Notes: generated by a model from the sequence alone, not told the origin. A stretch of 64,000 bases of DNA from Comamonadaceae bacterium UBA2334 (GCA_002344885.1 DDUQ01000058.1:1-64000); one strand, 5' to 3'. Positions 7,752 through 16,871 are shown, numbered from the stretch's first letter. Translations and numbers: made by a program.

Positions 7752-8831
7752 ATGGATCGTCGTTCCCTCATCAAGCATGCTGGCATTGCCGGTGTGCTGG
7801 CTGCCGGTGCAGCCCCCGCTGTGCATGCGCAAGCTGCCATCCGCTGGCGTCTGGCTTCCAGCTTCCCCAAGGCGCTGGACACCATCTACGGCGCGGCCGA
7901 AGTGTTCGCCAAAGGCGTCAAGGACATGTCGGGTGGCAAACTGGAGATTTCGGTTCACCCCGGTGGCGAACTGATGCCTGCGTTCGGTGTGGTGGACGGC
8001 GTGCAACAGGGCACCGTTGAATGCGCACACACAGCGCCTTACTATTTCCATGGCAAGGATGAAACCTTTGCCATCGGTACCGCCATTCCGTTTGGCCTGA
8101 ACAGCCGCCAGCTGACTGCCTGGTTCTACGACGGTAACGGCATGAAGCTGATGCGCGAGTTCTACAAAGAGTACAACATCGTCAACTTCCCTGGCGGCAA
8201 CACCGGCGCGCAGATGGGTGGCTGGTACCGCAAAGAAATCAAGTCCAAAGACGACATCAAGGGCCTGAAGATGCGCATCGGCGGCTTTGCCGGCCGCGTG
8301 CTGACCATGATGGGCGGTGTGCCCCAGAACATCCCCGGTGGCGAAATTTACCAGGCGCTGGAAAAAGGCACGATCGACGCGACGGAATGGGTGGGCCCAT
8401 ACGATGACGAAAAACTGGGCTTCCAGAAAGTCGCGAAAAACTACTACTACCCCGGCTGGTGGGAAGGCGGCGCTCAGTTGGACTTCTACATCAACCAAAA
8501 GGCGTTCGATGCCCTGACCCCCGAGTTGAAGGCCATCGTTGAAAGCGCGGCCTCCTATGCCCACACCGAAATGCAGGCCCGTTACGACGCGCGTAACCCT
8601 GCGGCGTTGAAGCGTCTGGTGGCGGGTGGTGCCAAGGTGTTGCCGTTCCCGAAGGATGTGATGGACGAGGCCTTCAAGCACTCCATGGCGCTGTACGACG
8701 AGCTCAACACCAAGAACCCGAAGTGGAAAAAGGTTTACGAAGACTACTCCTCCTTCCGCAAGGACCAGAACCTGTGGTTCCGCTTCACCGAAGCGCAGTT
8801 CGACCGCTACATGCAAAGCGCCAAGCTGTGA
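7752..8831 (+). CDS. TRAP transporter solute-binding protein (DctP/TakP type)
   Basis: A 359-residue periplasmic binding protein. The N-terminus MDRRSLIKHAGIAG followed by a hydrophobic stretch and AVHAQA looks like a Tat-type signal with cleavage after about residue 28. The mature part has the TRAP binding-protein pattern, including VVDGVQQGTVECAH, the ligand-arginine region GLKMRIGGFAGRV and ATEWVGPYDDEKLGF. The last resembles the TakP group, whose characterised members bind 2-oxo acids; the substrate here is inferred, not shown. It captures solute for the DctQ/DctM permease encoded downstream. The ATG at 7752 is chosen because the signal peptide starts there, although the frame is open from 7593. 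A terminator follows the gene. Confidence 0.9.
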   Translation: MDRRSLIKHAGIAGVLAAGAAPAVHAQAAIRWRLASSFPKALDTIYGAAEVFAKGVKDMSGGKLEISVHPGGELMPAFGVVDGVQQGTVECAHTAPYYFHGKDETFAIGTAIPFGLNSRQLTAWFYDGNGMKLMREFYKEYNIVNFPGGNTGAQMGGWYRKEIKSKDDIKGLKMRIGGFAGRVLTMMGGVPQNIPGGEIYQALEKGTIDATEWVGPYDDEKLGFQKVAKNYYYPGWWEGGAQLDFYINQKAFDALTPELKAIVESAASYAHTEMQARYDARNPAALKRLVAGGAKVLPFPKDVMDEAFKHSMALYDELNTKNPKWKKVYEDYSSFRKDQNLWFRFTEAQFDRYMQSAKL

Positions 8832-8854
8832 TGTCGTTGGTGTGCTGAACCGAA

Positions 8855-8882
8855 GAAGCCCCGCGTTGGCGGGGTTTTTTTT
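8855..8882 (+). terminator. Rho-independent terminator/attenuator after the binding-protein gene
   Basis: CCCCGC (8859-8864) pairs with GCGGGG (8869-8874) around a 4-base loop, followed by eight T. It lies between the binding-protein gene and dctQ of the same transporter, so partial read-through would give more binding protein than permease. Confidence 0.85.
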
Positions 8883-8954
8883 GTTCACACACGGGTAAGT
8901 TGTCTGCTGCCACGCACCTGTCGTGGCGGCAGCGTTTGAGTTCTGGAGGTTCCC

Positions 8955-9584
8955 ATGTCTGCGTTGTTGCCCCTTTCCCGTCTGATTGATGCGCTGACCG
9001 AGCGCATCGGTCGTTTCATGATGTACCTCATCTTGCTGACCACGCTCATCAGCGCGGGCAACGCCATCGTCCGCAAAGTGTTCCAGGTGGGCTCCAACGC
9101 TTGGCTTGAGATCCAGTGGTACCTGTTTGCTGCCGTGTTCATGCTGGGTCTGGGTTATGCGTTCCTGAAGAACGTGCATGTCCGCATTGACTTCCTGTCC
9201 AGCCGTTTCACGTCCCGTACCCGCAACATCATCGACATCGCGGGCATCCTGATTTTTGTGTTCCCGCTGTGCTGGATGATGGTAGACCTCAGTTGGCCGC
9301 TGTTCCACAACGCCTGGGTGTCTGGCGAGACGTCAAGCAATGCAGGTGGCCTCATCCGCTGGCCCATTTATGCGCTCATTCCCGCTGGGTTTGTTTTGCT
9401 GGCCATCCAATCCGTCTCCGAGTTGATCAAGCGCCTGGCGTTCCTGACAGGTGCCGGGTCTGACCCCCTCGGCCACGAGGGTCCGAGCGAAGAAGAAGAA
9501 CTGCTGAAAGCCCTGCAGGCCGAGCAGGCTGCAAACGTCGGCGCAACAGCCCATGCAAATGGCACAGCTGCCAAGGTGAACTGA
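8955..9584 (+). CDS. TRAP transporter small permease, DctQ type
   Basis: A 209-residue inner-membrane protein with four hydrophobic segments (about residues 20-40, 55-75, 95-115 and 135-160) and the DctQ-typical segment NAWLEIQWYLFAAVFMLGLG followed by VHVRIDFLSSR. It forms the membrane complex with the large DctM subunit encoded one base downstream. The C-terminal ~45 residues are polar and Glu/Ala rich, a longer tail than usual. The start is an ATG with CTGGAGG about 6 bases upstream. Confidence 0.9.
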   Translation: MSALLPLSRLIDALTERIGRFMMYLILLTTLISAGNAIVRKVFQVGSNAWLEIQWYLFAAVFMLGLGYAFLKNVHVRIDFLSSRFTSRTRNIIDIAGILIFVFPLCWMMVDLSWPLFHNAWVSGETSSNAGGLIRWPIYALIPAGFVLLAIQSVSELIKRLAFLTGAGSDPLGHEGPSEEEELLKALQAEQAANVGATAHANGTAAKVN

Positions 9585-9585
9585 C

Positions 9586-11355
9586 ATGACCGCATTCCTG
9601 ACCGCCAATTTTGTCCCGCTCATGTTTGCGGGGTTGCTGCTGTTTTTGCTCAGCGGCTTTCCGGTGGCCTTTGGCCTCGCTGCCACCGGCCTGTTTTTCG
9701 GCCTGATCGGGATGGAGCTGGGCCTGTTCCAGCAAACCCTGTTTCAGGCGTTGCCGTTGCGTGTGTTTGGCATCATGCAGAACGACACCTTGCTGGCCAT
9801 TCCGTTTTTCACGTTCATGGGCATCATCCTGGAACGCAGCCGCATGGCGGAGGATCTGCTGGAAACGGTGGGTCAGGTGTTCGGCCCGTTGCGCGGTGGC
9901 CTGGCCATTGCGGTGATTCTGGTGGGTGCCCTGCTGGCCGCTACCACCGGCGTGGTGGCTGCAGCCGTCATTTCCATGGGCCTGATCTCGCTGCCCATCA
10001 TGCTGCGCTATGGCTACAACCGCACCATTGCCACCGGCACCATCACGGCGTCGGGTACGCTGGCACAAGCTGTGCCGCCTTCCCTGGTGCTGATCGTGCT
10101 GGCCGACCAGTTGGGCCGCTCGGTGGGGGACATGTATGCCGGTGCCATGCTGCCCGCGTTCATGCTCATTGGCTTGTACATCCTGTTCATCGTGGTGGTG
10201 GCATTCGTGAAGCCGACCTGGGTGCCAGCCCTGCCGCCTGAGGCACGCATTTACCGCGAAACCACAGGTGCCAGCGGTCACCGCTCGCTGGGGGTGCTGT
10301 TCCTGGTCTGTGCGCTGGCCGGGTGGGGTTGGGCGCAGGTGCACGAGCAGATGATCAACAGCTGGACGGGTCGCACCACACCGGCGCCGGGCGATGAGCT
10401 GGTCATCATGTCTATCACCGTGGCATCGTTTGTGGCGCTGGCATTGGCCATTGTCAACCGGGTGCTGAAGATTGGCCTGCTGTCGCGCCTGGCCGAGCAG
10501 GTGACCTTCGTGCTGATTCCGCCGCTCGTGCTCATCTTCCTGGTGCTGGGGACCATTTTCCTGGGTGTGGCCACGCCGACCGAGGGTGGTGCCATGGGTG
10601 CGCTGGGCGCGCTGATCATGGCGGGCTCGCGCAAGCGCCTGAACTGGCAGCTGACGCGCCAGGCGATGGAGAACACGACCAAGCTGGCCATTTTTGTGCT
10701 GTCCATCCTGATCGGCTCCACAGTGTTCTCGTTCACGTTCAACGCAGCTGACGGTCACTTCTGGGTCGAGCACCTGTTTGACAAGCTGCCCGGCGGTGCC
10801 ATGGGCTTCCTGATTTTCGTGAACCTGCTGGTATTCATCCTGGGCATGTTCATTGACTTCTTCGAGATTGCCTTCATCGTCGTGCCGCTGTTGGCACCCA
10901 CCGCCGAGAAGATGGGCATTGACCTGGTGTGGTTTGGCATCATCCTGGCCATGAACCTGCAAACCTCCTTCCTCACGCCGCCGTTCGGGTTTGCGTTGTT
11001 CTATTTGCGCAGTGTGGCACCGCGAAGTGATTACACCGACGCGATCACGAAGGCGCGCATCCCGGCGGTCACCACGGCACAGATCTACAAGGGGTCCATT
11101 GCCTTCATTGTGCTGCAACTGATCATGGTGGCGGTCATTGTGCTCAATCCCGGTCTGGTGATCGACCACCTGGACAAAGCCGTTGAGGTAGATGCTGCGA
11201 CGGTGGACAGCATGTTGAACAACATGTCCGACCTGCAGAACGATGCGCCTTCAGCCAATCCGTTGGACACCCCGGCTGGACAAGCACCTGCCGAAGGCGC
11301 CAAAGAGGACGACCCACTGAAAGCCTTGCAGGACGCCATCAAGCCCAAGCAGTAA
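9586..11355 (+). CDS. TRAP transporter large permease, DctM type
   Basis: A 589-residue polytopic inner-membrane protein, the Na+/H+-coupled translocation subunit of the TRAP system. The beginning (FVPLMFAGLLLFLLSGFPVAF), AIAVILVGALLAATTGVVAA and the late NLQTSFLTPPFGFALFYLR are DctM hallmarks. It is longer than the common ~430 residues: an extra membrane-spanning insertion lies at about residues 210-300, between the two repeat halves, and there is a polar C-terminal tail of ~45 residues. A similar long form is known from TakM-like relatives. The gene starts one base after the dctQ stop, so translation is probably coupled. A terminator follows. Confidence 0.92.
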   Translation: MTAFLTANFVPLMFAGLLLFLLSGFPVAFGLAATGLFFGLIGMELGLFQQTLFQALPLRVFGIMQNDTLLAIPFFTFMGIILERSRMAEDLLETVGQVFGPLRGGLAIAVILVGALLAATTGVVAAAVISMGLISLPIMLRYGYNRTIATGTITASGTLAQAVPPSLVLIVLADQLGRSVGDMYAGAMLPAFMLIGLYILFIVVVAFVKPTWVPALPPEARIYRETTGASGHRSLGVLFLVCALAGWGWAQVHEQMINSWTGRTTPAPGDELVIMSITVASFVALALAIVNRVLKIGLLSRLAEQVTFVLIPPLVLIFLVLGTIFLGVATPTEGGAMGALGALIMAGSRKRLNWQLTRQAMENTTKLAIFVLSILIGSTVFSFTFNAADGHFWVEHLFDKLPGGAMGFLIFVNLLVFILGMFIDFFEIAFIVVPLLAPTAEKMGIDLVWFGIILAMNLQTSFLTPPFGFALFYLRSVAPRSDYTDAITKARIPAVTTAQIYKGSIAFIVLQLIMVAVIVLNPGLVIDHLDKAVEVDAATVDSMLNNMSDLQNDAPSANPLDTPAGQAPAEGAKEDDPLKALQDAIKPKQ

Positions 11356-11376
11356 ACATCCGTCTGCTTCTGCCAG

Positions 11377-11412
11377 AAAAACCCGTGTGGCCAACCGGCC
11401 CACGGGTTTTTT
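11377..11412 (+). terminator. Rho-independent terminator of the TRAP operon
   Basis: ACCCGTG (11381-11387) pairs with CACGGGT (11401-11407), with A-run before and T-run after, so it could work in either direction. It ends the dctQM transcript. Confidence 0.85.
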
Positions 11413-11516
11413 GTTTCCTGTTGGGTGTGGGCCGGACCGATTGGCACCAGTTCCGTCACGCGAAGTCAGCGGCGCGATTTGCGGCACACTTGCGCGTTTG
11501 TACCTGACGCTTGAAG

Positions 11517-11966
11517 ATGAACATAGAACTGAAAATCCTCGATGCGCGCCTGCGCGACAACCTGCCCGCCTATGCCACGCCCGGTGCTGCCGGGTTGGAC
11601 CTGCGCGCGTGCCTGGACGGGCCGCTGGAAATCGCGCCCAATGCCTGGCACCTGGTGCCAACGGGCATGGCCATCCACCTGAACGACCCGGGTTATGCGG
11701 CGCTGATCCTGCCCCGGTCAGGGCTGGGGCACAAGCACGGCATCGTGCTGGGCAATCTGGTGGGGCTGATCGACAGCGACTACCAGGGCCAACTGATGGT
11801 CAGCGCCTGGAACCGCAGCGATGTGCCCTACACCCTGCAACCGATGGAGCGGTTGGCCCAACTGGTGGTGGTGCCCGTGGTGCAAGCCAACTTCACGCTG
11901 GTGGACGAGTTTGCCGGCACCAGCGAACGTGGGGCGGGTGGCTACGGTTCAACCGGCAAAACCTGA
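11517..11966 (+). CDS. dut: deoxyuridine 5'-triphosphate nucleotidohydrolase (dUTPase)
   Basis: A 149-residue trimeric dUTPase that hydrolyses dUTP to dUMP, keeping uracil out of DNA and supplying dUMP for thymidylate synthesis. All five family motifs are seen in order: AGLDLRA, PRSGLGHKHGI, GLIDSDYQG, ERLAQLVVVP and GAGGYGSTGKT, the last being the mobile C-terminal arm. The ATG at 11517 is preferred over a TTG two codons upstream. It stands alone here rather than beside coaBC. Confidence 0.95.
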   Translation: MNIELKILDARLRDNLPAYATPGAAGLDLRACLDGPLEIAPNAWHLVPTGMAIHLNDPGYAALILPRSGLGHKHGIVLGNLVGLIDSDYQGQLMVSAWNRSDVPYTLQPMERLAQLVVVPVVQANFTLVDEFAGTSERGAGGYGSTGKT

Positions 11967-12014
11967 TGGTGTAGCGCCAAATCCATGGCGGATAAGCGCT
12001 GGATGCCAAAAAAG
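11963..12014 (+). repeat. copy of a dispersed AAGCGCT repeat (copy 1)
   Basis: The segment contains TAGCGCC, then GATAAGCGCTGGATGCCAAA followed by a short A run. This matches the half-palindromic pattern shared with 24573-24630, 30231-30284, 31221-31268 and 35537-35590. It begins within the last codons of dut (GCAAAACCTGA is the dut end). Confidence 0.5.
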
Positions 12015-12116
12015 TCTCTGAATACTAACCGATGGCACTCATGTCATAACGCACGTGTGTCAAGATGCATTTTCAGTAGCACTCATGCGAATTAAAATAA
12101 GCGCCAGCGTGCTTTT

Positions 12117-12701
12117 TCAGTGTAAGTGCCCGTTGTAGGTGGCACCGCGCACAGGGGGGGTGATGTCGGGTGGCCCGTCGCCCTCATCACCGTCGTCTGC
12201 TTCGCCTGCCGTCGGCTGGATTTTGAAAAACCCGACGCCCAGTGTGCCCTGGCCCACCTCGTCCACCGTGGCTTCCCGGACGGCATGGATCTTCAAGTCC
12301 AGGCGGATGGCAATGCCTGCCAGCGGGTGGTTGGCGTCCAGCACCACGTGTTCCGGGTATATCTCGGTCATAAAATACAACAGGTCGGTCGGCGCGCTGG
12401 GGTTGCCACCCGGCGGCAGGCCCTCGAACACCATGCCTTCCTCCAATTCGGCCGGGAACAGGTTGCGGGGCTCCAGAAACACCAGCTGGTCGTTGTAGTC
12501 GCCGAAGGCCATGTCGGGCTCCAGGTGCAGTTCCATTTCGTCACCTGCCACATGGCCCTGCAGGGCAGCCTCTATTTTTTCCAGCAGGTCGTCGCCGCCG
12601 ACCAGGAACTCAATCGGTTCGTCCAGTGTGTCCAGTGTTTCGCCCAGGGTGTCTTTCAGCGTCCAGGTGAGGGCAACGACGCATTGTTCGGTGATTTTCA
12701 T
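12117..12701 (-). CDS. FKBP-type peptidyl-prolyl cis-trans isomerase, SlyD-like
   Basis: A 194-residue cytoplasmic protein with an FKBP fold interrupted by an insert-in-flap chaperone domain, the SlyD plan. Recognisable parts are FLVGGDDLLEKIEAAL, DMAFGDYNDQLV and the closing FKBP strand VLDANHPLAGIAIRLDLKI. It should speed prolyl isomerisation and hold nascent proteins. Unlike E. coli SlyD, it lacks a His/Cys-rich metal-binding tail; the C-terminus is acidic (DDGDEGDG) then GATYNGHLH. The ATG at 12701 is chosen from homology (MKITEQ). The gene is divergent from the RoxA-like gene with only 14 bases between the two start codons, so each promoter overlaps the other's coding region. Confidence 0.88.
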   Translation of the reverse strand: MKITEQCVVALTWTLKDTLGETLDTLDEPIEFLVGGDDLLEKIEAALQGHVAGDEMELHLEPDMAFGDYNDQLVFLEPRNLFPAELEEGMVFEGLPPGGNPSAPTDLLYFMTEIYPEHVVLDANHPLAGIAIRLDLKIHAVREATVDEVGQGTLGVGFFKIQPTAGEADDGDEGDGPPDITPPVRGATYNGHLH

Positions 12702-12715
12702 CGGACAATTGTCCC

Positions 12716-13996
12716 ATGAGCACACGCAAACACACCCCGTCCGGCCGAGTCGGCACTTCTGTTTCTTCCACAACCACGGCTGTGGTTCCCGTCGATGACG
12801 CGCAGCCCCTGTTGGGTGGGCTGTCAGCCCGTCAGTTCATGAAGCGGCACTGGCAGAAAAAACCATTGCTGGTGCGACAGGCCATCGCGAACTTCGAGCC
12901 CTTGTTGTCCCGCGCGGAGCTGTTCGCATTGTCTGCGCAAGAGGATGTCGAGTCGCGGCTCATCGTCCAGACGCGTTACGCGCCAACGGCGCAGCCTGCG
13001 GCTGCGTCAGGCGGTACAGCGGTACGGGCGGCCAGACGCCGCGCACCAGCCGCAAAGACCGCTGCGGGTGCCGATGCGGGTTGGACGCTGGCCCATGGAC
13101 CTTTCAGCAAGGCGTCATTCCCGCCCGAGACGCAACAGGGTTGGACCTTGCTGGTGCAAGGTGTGGACTTGCACGTGGACGCGGTCAGTGACCTCATGCA
13201 CCGCTTCAGGTTCATTCCCGATGCACGTCTGGATGATCTGATGATTTCATGGGCGACCGATCAGGGCGGTGTGGGCCCGCATTTCGACAGCTACGATGTG
13301 TTCCTCATCCAGGCTTCGGGCAAGCGACGCTGGCGCATCGGCCGCCAGAAAGACCTGAGTCTGCAGGCCGATGTGCCACTGAAAATCCTCACGAACTTTG
13401 TACCGGAAGAAGAGCATGTGCTCGAAGTGGGCGACATGCTTTACCTGCCACCGGGCTGGGCGCACGATGGCATTGCCGAGGGCAATGACTGCAGCACTTA
13501 CTCGGTGGGCTTCCGCGTGCCGCAGCGAGCCAGTCTGGCAGGTGAGTTGCTGTTGCGCATGACGGAGGCATTCGAAGACGATACCCTCTACCGCGACGCA
13601 ACGCAGGCTGCCACCGATGCGCCTGCCGCCATGCCCGAAAGCCTGCAGGTGTTTGCCGAGGATGCGTTGCAACGCCTGCTGGCCGACAAAGACTCGCTGG
13701 CATGCGCCCTGGGTGAGGTCATGACGGAGCCCAAACCCAAAGTCTGGTTCGAAGAGGCCGATGAAGACTGGGAGCCGGGTGCCGTGGTGCTGGACCGGCG
13801 CACCCGCATGATGTACGACGAGCGGCACATCTACATCAATGGTGATGGTTTCCGCGCAGCCGGGGCAGATGCCCGCCTGATGCGCAAACTGGCCAACCAG
13901 CGTGCGCTCACGCTTGCAGACGTGGCCAAGGCGAGCATCGATGCACGCAGCCTGCTGGCCGAGTGGTACAGCGCTGGCTGGATCCGCTCGGCCTGA
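12716..13996 (+). CDS. roxA: RoxA-like JmjC/cupin ribosomal protein oxygenase
   Basis: A 426-residue Fe(II)/2-oxoglutarate oxygenase of the RoxA/YcfD family; the E. coli member hydroxylates an Arg of ribosomal protein uL16. Visible features are the metal-binding HxD in GVGPHFDSYDVFLIQ, the distal His in LYLPPGWAHDGIAEG, and the family N-terminal segment ARQFMKRHWQKKPLLVRQA (the wHTH/dimer part is C-terminal). Residues about 85-122 form an Ala/Arg-rich low-complexity insert absent from the E. coli protein. The target is inferred from the family. The gene is convergent with bamC. Confidence 0.82.
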   Translation: MSTRKHTPSGRVGTSVSSTTTAVVPVDDAQPLLGGLSARQFMKRHWQKKPLLVRQAIANFEPLLSRAELFALSAQEDVESRLIVQTRYAPTAQPAAASGGTAVRAARRRAPAAKTAAGADAGWTLAHGPFSKASFPPETQQGWTLLVQGVDLHVDAVSDLMHRFRFIPDARLDDLMISWATDQGGVGPHFDSYDVFLIQASGKRRWRIGRQKDLSLQADVPLKILTNFVPEEEHVLEVGDMLYLPPGWAHDGIAEGNDCSTYSVGFRVPQRASLAGELLLRMTEAFEDDTLYRDATQAATDAPAAMPESLQVFAEDALQRLLADKDSLACALGEVMTEPKPKVWFEEADEDWEPGAVVLDRRTRMMYDERHIYINGDGFRAAGADARLMRKLANQRALTLADVAKASIDARSLLAEWYSAGWIRSA

Positions 13997-14065
13997 TGAA
14001 ACCTTTGCCTCGTCCCGATGCAGCGGCCGGGGTGGTGTCAGGTGGATTCGCAGGAGGTGCGGGGC

Positions 14066-15193
14066 TTACTGCAGGTCGTCAGCCAGCAACTGCATGATGC
14101 GGCTGGCGGTGCCGCTGGTGTCGGCACCGCCTTGCGCATTCTGGACCACCAGGGTCGTCAGACGGTCGTTGCCTTGCAACACCACGCGGTACTGCTGCGG
14201 TTTGGCGTCGGGCTTGCCTGACGTGAAAAGCTTGCTCAGGAAGCCGGGCTCTTTGGCCTTGGGGTCTGCCGGTTCGACATAGCGGACGAAGTAGGTGCCT
14301 TTGGCGCGGTCACGGTCTTCGACCGTGAAGCCGGTGCGGTCCAGCGCCAGGCCAACGCGCCGCCAGGCGCGATCAAAGCTGTCGTCGATTTCCACCGAGG
14401 TGGCTGCATTGGTGGGGCCGACCAATCTTGCCCGCGACTGCACGGGTGCTGCCGCAGCCTGCGCTTTGGCCACTTCCTGCGTCACACCCAGTTTGACCAT
14501 CATGCGACGCAGGAACTCGGTTTCCAGTGCCACGTCGGCCGGACGCGGTTGCCAGGTGGTGGTGTCTTTGGACTTGTCGGCGTACACCTCGACCATGCCG
14601 CGGTGGCTGACATAGATTTCGGTCTCGCCCGCCGCATTGCGTTCGATGCGGGTGCGGAACTTGTCGCGCTCACCCGTGGAGTACAGGCTGTCCAGCATCT
14701 TGCCGAGCGTGTTGCGGATGAAATCCTGGGGAATCTTGGCCCGGTTTTCGGCCCAGTCGGTTTCCATCAGGCCCAGCGCCTCCTGGTCCTGGATGAGCAC
14801 GAAGCCGTTCTCCTGCCAGAAGTCACGCATGGGTTGCCACAGCTTGTCTGCCGGGCGCTTGACCACCAGCCAGCGCTGGTTGCCAGCACGTTCCATGCGT
14901 ACATCGCCCACTTCGTTGGCAGCCGTCACCACGGTTTGCCGTGGGGCTGCGGCCTGGTACCCGCTGGCAGTCACCACGTTACCGGGTACGGCAAAACGTG
15001 TTTCGCGGTTGAGTTGGGTCAGGTCTGGGGGCACTTCAAGTGAACTGACCCGCTTGGCGCTGGTGTAGTCAACCTTGGTTTCTTCAAACGTGGAGCAGGC
15101 GCTCAGGCTGGCCAGGCACACCACAGCGACGGGCCATGCCGTGCGCAGCCGGCGGGCGTTTGGGGGGGTGTGCGGCTGGATGAGGTGGGTCAT
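14066..15193 (-). CDS. bamC: outer-membrane protein assembly factor BamC
   Basis: A 375-residue lipoprotein of the BAM complex. The N-terminal signal ends in the lipobox LSAC, making Cys33 the acylated residue; the preceding ~20 residues are a slightly long n-region. Two BamC-type helix-grip domains follow (about residues 95-215, including WLVVKRPADKLWQPMRDFW, and about 255-370, including DRAWRRVGLALDRTGFTVED). It lies downstream of dapA in the same direction, the arrangement known from E. coli. A shorter start a few codons in cannot be excluded. Confidence 0.9.
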   Translation of the reverse strand: MTHLIQPHTPPNARRLRTAWPVAVVCLASLSACSTFEETKVDYTSAKRVSSLEVPPDLTQLNRETRFAVPGNVVTASGYQAAAPRQTVVTAANEVGDVRMERAGNQRWLVVKRPADKLWQPMRDFWQENGFVLIQDQEALGLMETDWAENRAKIPQDFIRNTLGKMLDSLYSTGERDKFRTRIERNAAGETEIYVSHRGMVEVYADKSKDTTTWQPRPADVALETEFLRRMMVKLGVTQEVAKAQAAAAPVQSRARLVGPTNAATSVEIDDSFDRAWRRVGLALDRTGFTVEDRDRAKGTYFVRYVEPADPKAKEPGFLSKLFTSGKPDAKPQQYRVVLQGNDRLTTLVVQNAQGGADTSGTASRIMQLLADDLQ

Positions 15194-15250
15194 GGTGGTG
15201 CTGACGGAAGGGTTCGACAGGTTGGGCGGCAGGTGGCAGGCTGGGGCCGA

Positions 15251-16138
15251 TCAGGCCAACAGGCCGGCAGCTTTCAACGCGGCTTCGACGACAGGTGCGT
15301 TGGCGGCTTCAAGCGGGGTCATGGGCAGGCGCATGGCCGGGCCACACAGGCCCATGCGGTGCATGGCCCATTTGACCGGAATGGGGTTGGCTTCGACAAA
15401 CAGGTGCTTGTGGATCGGCAGCAGCTGCAGTTGGATGGCCATGGCCCTGGCACGGTCGCCTTGGATGGCGGCCATGCACATTTCGTGCATCAGGCGCGGG
15501 GCGATGTTGGCAGACACGCTCACGTTGCCGTGGCCGCCGCACAGCATCAGGGCCACTGCAGTGGCATCGTCGCCCGAATAAATGGCAAAGCCTTTGGGGG
15601 CCTCTTTGATGAGCCACTGGGCGCGCTCGATGTTGCCGGTGGCCTCCTTGATGCCGACGATGCCGGGCAGCTGCGCCAGGCGCAGCACGGTGGCATGCGC
15701 CATGTCGGCCACGCTGCGGCCCGGCACGTTGTACAGCACCACTGGTAGGTCGCCTGTGGCTTCTGCAATGGCCTTGAAGTGCTGGTACTGGCCTTCCTGC
15801 GTGGGCTTGTTGTAGTAGGGCACCACCTGCAGTTGGCAATCGGCCCCTACCGTTTTGGCAAAACGGGCCAGCTCGATGGCTTCGGCGGTGGAATTGGCAC
15901 CGCAGCCCGCCATGATGGGCACGCGTTTGGCAGCCTGCTCGACCGCAACGCGGATGATTTCGCAGTGCTCTTCGACGTTGACCGTCGGTGATTCGCCTGT
16001 CGTGCCGACCACGCCAATGCAATCGGTGCCTTCGGCAATGTGCCAGTCGATCAGCTTGCGCAGGGTGGGGTAGTCCACGCTGCCGTCTTCAAGCATGGGG
16101 GTGACCAGGGCGACGATGCTGCCGGTGATGGGATTCAT
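15251..16138 (-). CDS. dapA: 4-hydroxy-tetrahydrodipicolinate synthase
   Basis: A 295-residue class I aldolase-fold enzyme that condenses pyruvate with aspartate semialdehyde, the first committed step of lysine and diaminopimelate synthesis. Visible are the substrate-binding GTTGESPT, the catalytic Tyr in VVLYNVPGRS and the Schiff-base Lys in GIVGIKEATGN. Length is normal. It is followed by bamC and preceded by a methyltransferase gene, all on the minus strand and likely one transcript. Confidence 0.96.
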   Translation of the reverse strand: MNPITGSIVALVTPMLEDGSVDYPTLRKLIDWHIAEGTDCIGVVGTTGESPTVNVEEHCEIIRVAVEQAAKRVPIMAGCGANSTAEAIELARFAKTVGADCQLQVVPYYNKPTQEGQYQHFKAIAEATGDLPVVLYNVPGRSVADMAHATVLRLAQLPGIVGIKEATGNIERAQWLIKEAPKGFAIYSGDDATAVALMLCGGHGNVSVSANIAPRLMHEMCMAAIQGDRARAMAIQLQLLPIHKHLFVEANPIPVKWAMHRMGLCGPAMRLPMTPLEAANAPVVEAALKAAGLLA

Positions 16139-16253
16139 GGCTGTTTTCAGTGGAATGGAGTAAAGCAGAACATTCTATCGACAAGGCATGGCCAGTTACC
16201 GCTGGGCAAGGTGTCCTCACCGGAAGCAAATGGATGGGCTGTAACCGGATGTG

Positions 16254-16871
16254 TCAGGCGCTGCCGGATGCGAGGGGGTACCTGGCGGGCACGATCGGAT
16301 TGACGCGTTCGCCCTCGCGCACCGCCACGATGCGTTGGATGTAGCGGTCCGGTGACGCGCAGAAACCGTCTTCGAAAGCGACGACGCGATGACCCGCACA
16401 GACGCGCAGCAACTCGCCCGGCTGCAGCAGGAAGTCGGGGCGGGAGGGCTTGCCGACGCTGGCGTTGCCGTGCGCAAAGGTTTCGTGGATGTACACGCCC
16501 CCAGGTGCCAGGCATGCCAGCAGGTCGGGCCACAGTGGGCGCCACAGGTAGTGGGTGACAACGATGCCGTCAAAACGTTCACCCCCCAGGGGCCAGGCGT
16601 GGTTTTCAATGTCCGCTTCGATCACGGCCTCAGGTGGTTCGGCGTTGGCAGGCCACTGCGTGCGCAAGGTGTGTAGCGCCGCCACATCGCGGTCCAGTGC
16701 GGTCACTCGCAGGCCTTTTACTGCCAGCCAATGGGCATGTCGGCCTGCGCCGCAGGCCAGATCGAGCACACGGCCACCCGGGGGCAGCAGATGGGCCCAG
16801 CGTGTCACCCAGTCGGATGGTTGGCCAGTGCCGTGGATGGCCATGGACCTGGCAGGGGAAGGATCAATCAT
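16254..16871 (-). CDS. class I SAM-dependent methyltransferase
   Basis: A 205-residue protein with the SAM-binding motif I RVLDLACGAGRHAHWLA, an acidic residue ending strand 2 (VTALDRDVAAL) and motif IV (FDGIVVTHYLWRPL). It resembles the small methyltransferases of the UbiE/TehB type; the substrate is unknown. It lies between the 60-residue membrane protein gene (12-base gap) and dapA, so it is probably cotranscribed with both. Confidence 0.8.
   Translation of the reverse strand: MIDPSPARSMAIHGTGQPSDWVTRWAHLLPPGGRVLDLACGAGRHAHWLAVKGLRVTALDRDVAALHTLRTQWPANAEPPEAVIEADIENHAWPLGGERFDGIVVTHYLWRPLWPDLLACLAPGGVYIHETFAHGNASVGKPSRPDFLLQPGELLRVCAGHRVVAFEDGFCASPDRYIQRIVAVREGERVNPIVPARYPLASGSA

Noticed and set aside
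7728..9308. A 526-codon open frame on the minus strand opposite the TRAP binding protein and dctQ
   Set aside because: It is the mirror of strongly coding plus-strand genes in a GC-rich genome; the product is His/Gln/Arg-rich with no family resemblance.
9427..11169. A 580-codon minus-strand frame opposite dctM
   Set aside because: Extremely His/Gln-rich translation, the usual antisense shadow of a membrane protein gene.
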